Positions 47,465-60,287 of a DNA stretch of 64,000 nt are shown in pieces (positions within the stretch are counted from its first letter, which is position 1; each line of letters opens with the position of its first letter). The notes under the pieces were generated by a model. The model saw nothing but the letters and a program-made list of their open reading frames with translations, ran no database searches and was not told the DNA's origin. Source of the stretch: Symsagittifera roscoffensis. Lineage: Eukaryota > Xenacoelomorpha > Acoela > Convolutidae. Made by a program: the position numbers and the translations under genes. The stretch is from the NCBI RefSeq assembly GCF_963678635.1, contig NC_087062.1:49200552-49264551 (forward strand), written 5' to 3'.

Positions 47465-49940
47465 ATCTTTCAGGTCTGCGTCCCACCCGCCCTCCGTGAC
47501 TTATCTTGCTTTCGAGAAAAGTTTTTTCTTTCACCTTTACCCCATCTCAGGTCAGTTACTCTTGAAAAAAGTCCTTCTTGAAACGTTCGCATTCACTTTG
47601 CCCCCTACGGGCGCAATGGTGAAGCCCATTTTTTCTTCTCACTGAACTTCTTCTCCGAACAGTTCACATATAAAATTACTATGGTTTTATCTGAAATTTG
47701 CCGTGTCCAGCTGCGACTCCGACTTTTTTCACGTCACTGGTGTTCCAACAACAGGACCACATGAGATTCCCATTCAGATACTGTCTCAATTTTGAAAATA
47801 CTGATGTGATTTTTTTTTGCCGTTTTTCGCAAAATAAACTAATTACATCATTCGAATTAAAAAAAAATTCCGAAAAACACTTAAAGATAGCAAGACATTA
47901 TTGTGACTGTCGTCTATATCTGTTCTCTTTGTTGGAGGTCAATGATGCTCCCTAAGTGGGACCACAAGGGTCCCAGGGAGCATCAGTAAAGGCTTTGAAT
48001 AGTATGCCATTTTTGATTAAGACAAAATCTTTGGCCAATTGTGTTTTTTTTCACAGTCCCTTATCCACTGCAAATGTAAAGACTAATTTTTGTTTGAAGT
48101 TTTAAAAAATAATAATAATAGCCTTTTCATTTGTGATGACTCGTATCACTCATAAATCAATGGAAGAATCTGACTAACCTTCTCAAGCATGGAAATACAT
48201 CAAAAAGAAAAAACGATTCTGGTTATTTCAGACTGCTTTTTTTGTTAAATTTCAGATAGATTTTTAAAACTCTTTCTTCAAATTGTATGTCTGCCGAAAA
48301 AGAACAAAAATTACAAACTGAAACCATTTTGGTTAAATTAAGGCTCTTCACCCACCAAACTCGAAATTGCGAAGCTAAAACGAACAATCGACAGCCCATT
48401 TTATAAGTTTCGTTTTATTTTTTCAAAACATGTGTCATATATTTTCAAAAGCAATTTATTAAAGTTTCATTTTTTACCAGAAAAGTAAGTCCGAAAAAAA
48501 AACAGATTTTTAAATACTGTCAAAAAATAAGGTGGCAAGTAGTTTTACCAATGGAATCATGGTATATGATTAGGTTCAAAATAGTTTTCATAACCATTGA
48601 CTAGACGCTTACTCAATTTGAGAAATGTCCTCAATAACTTTTTTGGAAACATAAAAAACGGATAATGGAAAAGTTTTCTTCAAACTTATAGAAAAGAATT
48701 TTATGAGAAAAACCATTACTAATATCACGTGTAAATTACGAGAATAGATTCAGGCCACATGCAAAATTTCAGCAGAAGCACTCAAGCAATTTTGAGAAGG
48801 AAACAATTGTTCCAGAAATTGACAAAATAGTATATACACCAATTTTACCATAAATCGTCAAAAAATCGCAAAAACTACAAATTTTATCCAATTTTGAATT
48901 TTAAATACTCTATACCGACTAAATTGACTATGCTAAGCTCGAATCAACCATCAGAAACCATTTTTAATCGTTCTGCATTTTTTAAGTTTTTTTCCATCAA
49001 AAAGTTGAGTCAGAAATGGGAAAAAGGTTTTTTTTTCAGAAAAACAAAAAAAGTTGTTCAAAATCAGCTACAAATCTAAGCCACTATCTTTGAACCTGCT
49101 CAGAATGGTTCTGGTGACCGAAGCCGTAAAAAGTACCCAATTCGAGGAAATTCGAAAAAACTCTTTTTTCAGCACTTTGAAAAAGTGGAAAAATGTAAAA
49201 AATAGTCTTCAAACAAATAGGATGAAAAAGTGATCAGTAAAAGCATCGATGCCGTGTCAAATGAGGATTGCATGCCAATTTTTGAAACAATCCAACGGGT
49301 TTTTTTTAAGAACGAAACCATTTTTTGACAATTTTAGTAGTAGTATTTACACTAATTAGTACCATATATGGTCAAAATTCAAAAATACAAAAAACTACAA
49401 TTTTCATCCAATTTGGACCTTCAAATACTCTATACCCACTAATTTGACTATCGGGAGCTCGAATCAACCATCAAAAATCACTTTTAATCACTTTCAAAGT
49501 TTTTTATTTTTTAAATCAAAATGTTGAGTCAGAAATAGGAAAAAACAATTTTTTTCAAAAAGTCAAAAAAAGTTGTCCCAATTGAATAAACTCACTAAGC
49601 CACACTCTATGAACCTGTTCAGAATGGTTTTCATGACCAAAGCCGTAAAAAGTACCCAATTTGAGAAACTTCGAAAAATCACCTTTTAGTTAACTCAAAA
49701 AAGTGGAAAAATCGGGTAAAATGGGCTTCAAACCGATAGGATCGAAAAGTGACCTTTATAAGATATGATTGCCGTGTCAAATTAGGGCCGCATGCAAAAA
49801 ATTAGAAAAATTCAACGAAACGTTTTTGAGAACTCGACAAATTTGGTCGTTTTGTTAAAGGTTAAATTTTAGAAATTTTTTGTCCGGAAGGGGCCCCTTC
49901 CCCTTCCTAAATGCTTTTTATGCTACACGCGACCATCTAG
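47465..49940 (+). repeat. Array unit 10, class B (2476 bp)
   Basis: H1 at 47592-47623, H2 at 47944-47984, box-like segments near 48753, 49266 and 49787, H3 at 49886-49907 with loop CCCCTT. Differs from unit 2 mainly by scattered substitutions and by its first five bases after CTAG. Confidence 0.85.
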
Positions 49941-51565
49941 GGGGCAGGGTTGTGTGGTATATTCTCTACTTTAGTTATTTGCATCGCGTGGGGAAGAATA
50001 CGAACAGCGCTCAACGCACTCGCAGAAAGAGCACCCTGCGGGTGCTCTTTTTGCTCGAGAACTGTAAGTCGATTTAAATCTTACATATTTCGTCCGAAAT
50101 TTAACTTTTTTTCTAGTTGTTCTCAGTTAAACTCCCATGATACCTCAAATTGTATTCCTGGAAGGGCATTTTTATAAGTCACTCTGTGGCTCGATCAATT
50201 AACTACCAAATACGTTTTGATTTACGAAATGGACTGTTTCAACGAAAACAAGTTTTCGGAAACAGTCCAAATTTTAAATTATGATCCCAAATACAAACAA
50301 AGAGAAATCTAATGCGTTGGTTAAACTTACAGAGCCCAGCCCATGTCTTTGTGTTTATTGACTGTTCAAACACATAACAACTATGTTAAAAACAATATTA
50401 TTAAAATAAAAACAAAACAAATAATCGAGAAAGAAATTTAAGTTTATCAAAAAAATATGCAAAAAAAATCACTTATTTCTTTTTTTAAGTATCACAAAAA
50501 CCTCAGTTTGAAAAAGATGATACCTGAGAGGCCCGTTTTGACGCGTTACTACAGTTTAGGCACGTTTTGACTTCGCAACTCACAATGATCGATTAACTTT
50601 TACGTTTGTTTTACAAACACGCTTTTTTTTACCACAATCAAAATTTCATTACTTCTAAACCTCTTGAATAAATTGATGAAAATTTTTGCATCAAAACTAA
50701 CTTGTCAAGGGTTTTTGAGGTATATAAAAATTGTCTCCATTTAAATAATGATTTTTTGGCTAATTTTTGAAAAAAAATTAAAAAATTTGACAAAAAAAAA
50801 TTTTTTTTTTTCAGATTTGGCGATCAAAAAGTGCCTTCTATGATGGACCAGCAAAAAATTTGTTTTTAAGTCATAAGTTTGGCTCACTAGGGTATACAAA
50901 CTGGCAAAATGTTTATAATTAAAAAGTTTAGAAGAACAGTGATTTTTTGAAAAAAAAAGAAAAAAACGTAAAAAAATCAGTTTTTGGCGGGAAAATTCTC
51001 AAAAAATCAAAAATCAAGTTTTCTCTCTCTTTACTCCAATAAATTAATTCGGCCACGACAATCATTTTTTGTGATCGGTAAAAATGTCGAAAAACGACCG
51101 GAACATTGACTTTTTTGAAATCTGACAAAAAACTTCAAAAAAACCGCAAAAAAACATCAAAAATCTCGAAAAAATTGCTGAAAAAATTTTGGCAAACAAT
51201 ACACCATTCGATTCCCTTAACTGTGCTTGTGTCCAAAAAAAACATCACTTTTTCGCATTTTCTCAACCAAAATTGATTTATTGGGGCATTTTTGAAAAAA
51301 ATCGTGATTTTGACCAAAAAAAACGCCCCTTTTTCCCCAAAAAGTGCAACTCATAACATTATTTCGGAAAAACGCCTTCCCAAGTTATATCTTAGAATTT
51401 TGTCCTCTACCTACATGCAAAGTTTGAAGAAATTCTATACTGCCGTTTTCGAGAACTTGAATAATTTTTTTTTTTTCCTATTTAGGTATTTTTTCTAGTT
51501 GACCGGCAAGGAAACCCTACCCTTGCCTAAAGGATTCACAAAGCCGGACCGCGACGACCACCTAG
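49941..51565 (+). repeat. Array unit 11, class C (1625 bp)
   Basis: H1 at 50029-50047 is GAGCACCC / GGGTGCTC with loop TGCG counted to the closing pair, then TTTTT. H2 at 50231-50268 is GGACTGTTTC / GAAACAGTCC around CGAAAAC / GTTTTCG. The box is weak (CTACATGCAAAG near 51411). H3 at 51505-51527 is GGCAAGG / CCTTGCC. Nearly identical to unit 14. Confidence 0.85.
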
Positions 51566-53185
51566 GGGGCAGGGTTGTGTGGTCTATTCTCGACTTTAGT
51601 TACTTGCATTGCGTGGGGAAGAATACGAACAGCGCTCAACGCACTCGCAGAAAGAGCACCCTGCGGGTGCTCTTTTTGCTCGAGAACTGTAAGTCGATTT
51701 AAATTTTTCAATTTACATATTTTGTCCTAAACTTAACTTTTTTTTACTAGTTGTTCTCAGTTAAACTCCCATGATACCTCAAATTGTATTCCTGGATGGG
51801 CATTTTTATAAGTCACTCTGTGGCTCGATCAGTTGACTACCAAATACATTTTGATTTACGAAATGAACTGTTTCAACGAAAACAAGTTTTCGGAAACAGT
51901 CCAAATTTGTAGTTATGATCCCAAACATAAACAAAGAAAAATCTAATGCGTTGGTTAAACTAACAGAGCCCAGCTTATTTCTTTGTGCTTATCGACTGTT
52001 CAAACACATAACAACTATGTTAAAAACTAAGTTATTAAAAATAAAACAAAACAAATTATCGAGAAAGAAATGAAAGTTTATCAACAAAATATGCAAAAAA
52101 TTCAATTAATTCTTTTTTTATTAGTCATGAAAACCTCAGTTTCAAAAATCTGATACTTGAGAGACCCGTTTTGACGCGTTACTACAGTTTAGGCACGTTT
52201 TGAGTTCGCAGCCCACAATGATCGATTAACTTTGATGTTTGTTTTACAAACACGATTTTTTTACCACAATCAAACTTTCATTACTCTTGAACGACTGGAG
52301 TAGAATAGATGATTTTTTTTTGCATAAGAACTAACTTGTCAAGGGTTTTTGAGATACATATTAAATGTATCCAGTTAAATAATAATTTTTTGGCTAATTT
52401 TTGAAAAAACTTAAAAAAGTTGAAAAAATATTATTTTTTCAGATTTGGCGACCAAAAAGTGACTTCTATGATGGATCAGCAAAAAAAATTGTTCTGAGGC
52501 TATAAGTATGGCTCATTGGGGTATATAAAATAGGTAATTGTTTATAATAAAAAAGTTTAGAAGAACGCTGATTTTTTGAAAAAATTAGAAAAAAACGTGA
52601 AAAAATCAGTTTTTGGCGGGAAAATTCTCAAAAAATTAAAAACCAAGTTTTCGATCTCCTTACTCCAATAAACTAATTCGGCCACGACAATCATTTTTTG
52701 TCATCAGTAAAAATGTCGAGAAACGACCGGAACATAGACTTTTCCGAAATTTGACAAAAAAGTTCGCCAAAAAACATCAAAAATCTCGAAAAAATTGCAG
52801 AAAAAATTTTGCCAAAAAATACACCATTCGACTCCCTCAACTGTGCTAGTGTCCAAAAAAAACATCACTTTTTCGCATTTTCTCAACCAAAATTGAGTTA
52901 TTGGGGCATTTTTGAAAAAAATCGTGATTTCGACCAAAAAAAACGCCCCTTTTTCCCCAAAAAGTGCAACTCATAACATTATTTCGGAAAAACGCCTTCC
53001 CAAGTTATATCTTAGAATTTTGTCCTCTACCTACATGCAAAGTTTGAAGAAATTCTATACTGCCGTTTTCGAGAACTTGAATAATTTTTTTATTTTCCTA
53101 ATTAGGTATTTTTTCTAGTTGACCGGCAAGGAAACCCTACCCTTGCCTAAAGGATTCACAAAGCCGGACCGCGACGACCACCTAG
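51566..53185 (+). repeat. Array unit 12, class C (1620 bp)
   Basis: H1 at 51654-51672, H2 at 51865-51902 with one outer mismatch (GAACTG against CAGTCC), weak box near 53031, H3 at 53125-53147. Diverged relative of units 11 and 14. Confidence 0.85.
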
Positions 53186-54814
53186 TTGTCACTGTGGCCC
53201 CGCTGTATTCTTTACTTTTGAGGAGAAGGTTCCGCGGGGGGCGGAGCAGGGGAACGCTTAACGCACTCGCAAAAGGAGCACCCTTCGGGTGCTCTTTTTT
53301 GCTCGAAAGTTTTCTGAAACGGTATCTGATGAACTTTGTAAGGTGTCACAAAAGCAACAACACAAAACGTTCTGTATGTGATTAGAAAAGGTCAAAAAAA
53401 ATTCTCATACTTTCAATGATTGAATCTACACCTGATCAGTCTCTAGAGAACTCTAAACCAAAGTAACTTTTGTTTTTCAGTGATTCATGAAGAGGACCGT
53501 TCCAACGAAAACAAGTTTTCGGAAACAGTCCTCATATTTTTTTTCGAGCCCATTGTCAAGTACGTGAACTTTCAATTGTGAATTATAGCTGAATTGGACT
53601 TGGAATTTGTCCCAAAAAGGTTAAGTTTGTCTCAAATTGATTAGAAGCAAAAGAAAAAAAAAACATTTTTTTTATTTGGAAAAAAAAGTTGAGTCAGAAA
53701 CGTGAAAAAATCCTTTTTTCAAAAGTCATAAAAAGGAGCTCCAATTTTTTTAAATCACTAGGCTACAATATAAGAACCTGTTTAGGATGGTTTCCATGAC
53801 CAAAGCCGTAAAATTTCCATATTTAGAGAAAAGGCAAAAAAAAAAAACTTTTTGGTTAACTCAAAAAGGTAGATAAATCGGGTAAAGTCGTCTTCAAACC
53901 TATAGGATCGAAAAGTGATCTAAATAGGGTATATATGTAGTGTCCTTGTTAGGTCGCATGCAAAAAACTAGAACAGTTTTGTTGGCCACTTCCGAAATTA
54001 AGACTTTTATTCGAAATTTGGCTATTTTTATTTGTAGTAAAATAGTAGTAAAATAGCCGAGAAAAAAAATTGTAAAAACCATAATTTTTATCCAATTTTG
54101 ACGTTTAAATACTCTATACCTACTAAAATGTCTATGGCAAGCTCAAATAAGCCATCAAAATTCATTTTTTCTCACTTTTTAAAATTTTTGTTTTTTTGAT
54201 ATACAATGTTGAGTCAGAAACGTAATAAAAATCAATTTTTTTCAAAAAGTCAAAATAAAGTGTTCCAATCAATTTGTTTCACTAAAACACACTTTATGAA
54301 CCTGTTCAGAATGGTTTTTTGGGTTGAAGCTGAAAATTGACCTATTTTGAGAAAAGTGGAAAAAACACCTTTTTAGTTACAAAAAAACCATCATTTTTGT
54401 TGCAGTTTTTGAAAAAACTCAAATTTTTGAGAGGAAAATTTTTTCTCAAACTTTTATATTTGGGCTCCCCAAACAGTCTACTTTCATCCATTCCTTGTCA
54501 ATATACCCCATTTTTTGAACCAAAACAGAGTTAATAGGTGATTTTTATCGAAAAACGTGTTTTTTACCATTTTTGCCCCCCATTTCCCTCTATAAGTCAA
54601 CACATAACAAAATTTTGGCAAAACGGGGCAAAAGTGTATCCTTAGAATTTCAATACGGGGCTGCATGCAAAAAATTAGGGAATTCTGACCTCCAGTTTTC
54701 GAGAACACGACTTATTCTGCACGAAAGGTAATATAGGTAAATGTTCTTTCGAACCGACGGGGCCCCTTCCCCTGTCTCTACTGAACGCCAAAGCCGGACG
54801 CGGCGGCCACCTAG
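53186..54814 (+). repeat. Array unit 13, class C (1629 bp)
   Basis: H1 at 53276-53294 has loop TTCG. H2 at 53493-53532 shows AGGACCGTTCC against GGAAACAGTCCT. Box-like segments are near 53951 and 54658. H3 at 54756-54776 is GACGGGG / CCCC-T-GTC. Close relative of unit 15. Confidence 0.85.
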
Positions 54815-56438
54815 GGGGCAGGGTTGTGTGGTCTATTCTCGACTTTAGTTACTTGCATTGCGTGGGGAAGAAAACGAACAGCGCTCAACGCACTCGCAGA
54901 AAGAGCACCCTGCGGGTGCTCTTTTTGCTCGAGAACTGTAAGTCGATTTAAATCTTACATATTTCGTCCGAAATTTAACTTTTTTCTAGTTGTTCTCAGT
55001 TAAACTCCCATGATACCTCAAATTTTATTCCTGGAAGGGCATTTTTATAATTCACTCTCTGGCTCGATCAATTAACTACCAAATACGTTTTGATTTACGA
55101 AATGGACTGTTTCAACGAAAACAAGTTTTCGGAAACAGTCCAAATTTTAAATTATGATCCCAAATACAAACAAAGAGAAATCTAATGCGTTGGTTAAACT
55201 TACAGAGCCCAGCCCATGTCTTTGTGTTTATTGACTGTTCAAACACATAACAACTATGTTAAAAACAATATTATTAAAATAAAAACAAAACAAATAATCG
55301 AGAAAGAAATTTAAGTTTATCAAAAAAATATGCAAAAAAAAATCACTTATTTCTTTTTTTAAGTATCACAAAAACCTCAGTTTGAAAAAGATGATACCTG
55401 AGAGGCCCGTTTTGACGCGTTACTACAGTTTAGGCACGTTTTGACTTCGCAACTCACAATGATCGATTAACTTTTACGTTTGTTTTACAAACACGCTTTT
55501 TTTTACCACAATCAAAATTTCATTACTTCTAAACCTCTTGAACAAATTGATGAAAATTTTTGCATCAAAACTAACTTGTCAAGGGTTTGTGAGGTATATA
55601 AAAATTGTCTCCAGTTAAATAATGATTTTTTGGCTAATTTTTGAAAAAAAATTAAAACATTTGATAAAAAAATTTTTTTTTTTTCAGATTTGGCGATCAA
55701 AAAGTGCCTTCTATGATGGACCAGCAAAAAAATTGTTTTTAGGTCATAAGTTTGGCTCACTAGGGTATACAAACTGGCAAAATGTTTATAATAAAAAAGT
55801 TTAGAAGAACAGTGATTTTTTGAAAAAAAAAGAAAAAAACGTAAAAAAATCAGTTTTTGGCGGGAAAATTCTCAAAAAATCAAAAATCAAGTTTTCTCTC
55901 TCTTTACTCCAATGAATTAATTCGGCCACGACAATCATTTTTTGTGATCAGTAAAAATGTCGAAAAACGACCGGAACATTGACTTTTTTGAAATTTGACA
56001 AAAAACTTCAAAAAAACCGCAAAAAAACATCAAAAATCTCGAAAAAATTGCTGAAAAAATTTTGGCAAACAATACACCATTCGATTCCCTTAACTGTGCT
56101 TGTGTCCAAAAAAAACATCACTTTTTCGCATTTTCTCAACCAAAATTGATTTATTGGGGCATTTTTGAAAAAAATCGTGATTTTGACCAAAAAAAACGCC
56201 CCTTTTTCCCCAAAAAGTGCAACTCATAACATTATTTCGGAAAAACGCCTTCTCAAGTTATATCTTAGAATTTTGTCCTCTACCTACATGCAAAGTTTGA
56301 AGAAATTCTATACTGCCGTTTTCGAGAACTTGAATAATTTTTTTTTTTTCCTATTTAGGTATTTTTTCTAGTTGACCGGCAAGGAAACCCTACCCTTGCC
56401 TAAAGGATTCACAAAGCCGGACCGCGACGACCACCTAG
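54815..56438 (+). repeat. Array unit 14, class C (1624 bp)
   Basis: H1 at 54903-54921, H2 at 55104-55141, weak box near 56284, H3 at 56378-56400. Near-identical to unit 11 across almost its whole length. Confidence 0.85.
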
Positions 56439-58068
56439 TTGTCACTGTGGCCCCGCTATATCAGTGACTTTCGAAGGAGTAGGTTCCGCGGGGGGCGGAG
56501 CAGGGGAACGCTAAACGCACTCGCAAAAGGAGCACCCTTCGGGTGCTCTTTTTTGCTCGAAAGTTTTCTGAAACGGTATCTGATGAATTTTGTAAGGTAT
56601 CACAAAAGCAACAACACAAAACATTCTGCATGTGATTAGAAAAGCTCAAAAAAAATTTCTCATACTTTCAATGACTGAATCTACACCTGATCAGTCTCTA
56701 GAGAACTCTAAACCAAAGTAACTTATGTTTTTCAGTGATTCATGAAGAGGACCGTTCCAACGAAAACAAGTTTTCGGAAACAGTCCTCATATTTTTTTTC
56801 GAGCCCATTGTCAAGTACGTGGACTTTCAATTGTGACTAATAGCTGAATTGGACTTGGAATTTGTCCCAAAAAGGTTAAGTTTGTCTCAAATTGATTAGA
56901 AGCAAAAGAAAAAAAAAACATTTTTTTTATTTGGAAAAAAAAGTTGAGTCAGAAACGTGAAAAAATCCTTTTTTCAAAAGTCATAAAAAGTAGCTCCAAT
57001 TGGCTTAAATCACTAGGCTACAATATATGAACCTGTTCAGAATGGTTTTCATGACCAAAGCCGTAAAATTTCCATATTTAGAGAAAAGGCCAAAAAAAAA
57101 ACTTTTTGGTTAACTCAAAAAGGTAGAAAAATCGGGTAAAGTCGTCTTCAAACCTATAGGATCGAAAAGTGATATAAATAGGCTATATATGTAGTGTCCT
57201 TGGTAGGTCGCATGCAAAAAACTAGAACAGTTTTGTGGGCCACTTCCGAAATTAAGACATTTTTTTTCGAAATTTGGCCATTTTTATTTGTAGTAAAATA
57301 GTAGTAAAATAGCCGAGAAAAAAAATTGTAAAAACCATAATTTTTATCCAATTTTGACGTTTAAATACTCTATTCCTACTAAAATGTCTATGGCAAGCTC
57401 AAATAAGCCATCAAAATTCATTTTTTCTCACTTTTTAAAAATTTTGTTTTTTTGATATACAATGTTGAGTCAGAAACGTGAAAAATCAATTTTTTTCAAA
57501 AAGTCAAAACAAAGTGTTCCAATCAATTTGTTTCACTAAAACACACTTTATGAACCTGTTCAGAATGGGTTTTTGGGTTAAATCCAAAAATTCACCCATT
57601 TTCAGAAAAGTGGAAAAAACACCTTTTTAGTTACAAAAAAACCATCATTTTTGTTGCAGTTTTTGAAAAAACTCAAATTTTTGAGAAAAATTTTTTTTCT
57701 CAAACATTTATATTTAGGCTCCCCAAACAGTCTACTTTCATCCATTCCTTTTCAATATACCCCATTTTTTGAACCAAAACAGAGTTAATAGGTGATTTTT
57801 ATCAAAAAACGTGTTTTTTACCATTTTTGCCCCCCATTTCCCTCTATAAGTCAACACATAACAAAATTTTGGCAAAACGGGGCAAAAGTGTATCCTTAGA
57901 ATTTCAATACGGGGCTGCATGCAAAAAATTAGGGAATTCTGACCTCCAGTTTTCGAGAACACGACTTATTCTGCATGAAAAGGGTAAAAGGTAAATGTTC
58001 CTTCGAACCGACGGGGCCCCTTCCCCTGTCTCTGCTGAACGCCATAGCCGGACGCGGCGGCCACCTAG
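56439..58068 (+). repeat. Array unit 15, class C (1630 bp)
   Basis: H1 at 56530-56548, H2 at 56748-56787, box-like segments near 57207 and 57914, H3 at 58010-58030. Units 12-13 and 14-15 form two successive copies of a two-unit block. Confidence 0.85.
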
Positions 58069-60287
58069 CACCCTCAAGGTCACGTGACTTATTTTTGTTT
58101 TGGGAATTTTCTGAAACCAAAAGAGAGCCTGGTCATGCATCGACATCACATCATGTGCTCAAGCAAATACGTGGACTTCTACGCATTCCCATTCGCAGTG
58201 CGCCCTTCGGGCGCAAATGCCAATGCTCAATTAATTTCGCCAGGTGAAAATTTTTTAAAGAAAAATTCTGATAAATTTTAACTTAAACTACCATCAAAAA
58301 ACGCAAAGATTTCAAAGTGTGAAACAATCAACTTTTTGCTATTACCGGGCATGTAGTGAGACTGAATCCGGCAAAAATAAATTGAAAAATGAAGGAAATG
58401 GAAAGAAAAAAATTGTTCAAAATAAGAACGCAACATCAAAAACTTATTTGATCTCCGCTAAGGTCATAATTCCGATCAGGCTGATTTCAGATTTTAAGCG
58501 TACAATTTACGGTTACGGCTGCTCCCTCTACAGGTCCCAGAGGGACCGAGTGAGCATCCTACCTCGATCCAGGTTAACGGATAGTTGTTCTTAATTTTTC
58601 ACAATTTTTTTTTTCACTAATGCTTGTTTTCATTTCCTCATGAGAAGCTGTATCAATTTTAAAAAAATTGATTTTATTAATCAATGCTTCCAAGAACAAC
58701 TGATGTTAGGTGGTTGCAAATGCGGTTGCTGAAAACTAGTAAGGGATAATGATGAGAAAAATTGTAAGTTTTCAAATGAATTTAAAAACAGTTTTTTTCT
58801 TTTTTTCTTTTGTAAATCGGGAGAAATGAATCATTTTTTTTTAAAGTTTTCCTGGCACCAACCACTGTTCTTAAGTAATGAAGATTCTTGTTCTAGCCGT
58901 TTATAACACTTTGGCAGAAAAAACATCAATATGATGTAAAATGTTTTAAAAAAGAGAAAAATTTAAAAATTATGTTTTTTTTTAGAAATCAAAAATTTGT
59001 AATTTTCAAAATTGAAAAAAAAGTGAAAATTAATTGCATATTACGATTCAGCGTACCCATTTTAGTGGGTATAGCATTTTGAATCACCAAAAAATGTTAA
59101 AAATTGTAGATTTTATGAAGTTTTCATTTTGGCTATTTTTCCTTGTCGCCTCCACTTAAGGCACCTTTGAGCCAACTTGAGAAACTGGAACCTAAACAAG
59201 CTATACAGATAGTCTGAATGAGCCATTTTCAGCTTGATAACACGCTTGGAAGAAAAAAAACTGCAGAAAAGAAAGGAAATTTTGAACTTTAACCTTTTTT
59301 CTTCTTCAAATGGCGATACTTAGAATAATTTTTCAGCTGAAAAGTTCAAAAAAAAGCAAAAAATTCAAATTTTGAAAAAATTTTAAAAAAATCTCATCAG
59401 TCTGTTTATTGGAGTCTTCGAGGTTTTGGGAGACCTTATCTGGCGGCTAACAACAAGTGGATCACTTATTTTAAAATTTTGAGAAAGGTCAAAAAAACCT
59501 GTTTTTACGATTTTTTAGACAGAATTCCGAAAGCAATATCTTGGCTAAAAACAAAAATGAGGGCCTAAAAATATTACAAACAGTACTCCCACATAAAGTA
59601 CATTAGGTTGGAAAGAAGAAATTGACTCTGATTCAAAAATCGTTTTATAACTTTATTTCTGAACAAAAAATTGTAAAAAAATCAAAAACTGAAAAATTTT
59701 TTGAAAAAAATGATTGTTTTGAAAAAGTGCCAATTTTCAGCTGAAGTTTTTCATTTTAGCTAAAAAAGCCAGAGCAAGGCCCTTTAAGCTCAAATAAATT
59801 AATTAAGCAAATTATTTTCAAGTTTTTTCGTTAAAGGCTTTTATTTTGAAAAAGTATTCAAAAATGGGTAAAAAAAAGTCAAAAAAATCAATTTTCTCAG
59901 ATTCAAAAACCTTCACCACCATGATGATTAGTTCGCTAGATAGGACTGCTGAGATCAATTTAGACGTATATTCATAAGTATATCAAAATTTTTATTTATT
60001 TTTGAGAATTAAGCAAAATAAAAACTTTTCCCAAATTGGGCAAAAAGCCCAAATTAGCCCAAACACCTGTTAAAAATTGTTGGGTCGAAAAATCACAAAA
60101 GGAAACCCCTATTCGTTTGACATTTTAGGGCCGCATGCAAAAAATTAGACCAATCTAACCTGACAATTTCGAGAATCAACTTTTTTGTCAAGATTCTCTA
60201 AAGACCAATTTAGGGAGATTACTTGTACCGGTGGGGGCCCCTACCCCACCTCAAAAAATTTTGTAATGCTGGAACGCGGCCACCTAG
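58069..60287 (+). repeat. Array unit 16, class A (2219 bp)
   Basis: H1 at 58200-58214, H2 core at 58533-58547, box at 60129-60148, H3 at 60230-60250. Starts CACCCTCAAGGTCACGTGAC. Confidence 0.85.

Noticed and set aside
53330-53350. CTGATGA after H1 in class C units as a hammerhead ribozyme core
   Set aside because: No GAAA segment and no flanking stems in the required order were found, so the hammerhead fold is not supported.
33252-58594. Recurrent frames around H2 in class A units (containing YRSQRDRVSILPRSR)
   Set aside because: They recur because the DNA is repeated. Frames are interrupted in several units, start codons differ, and the translated part is simply the H2 hairpin.
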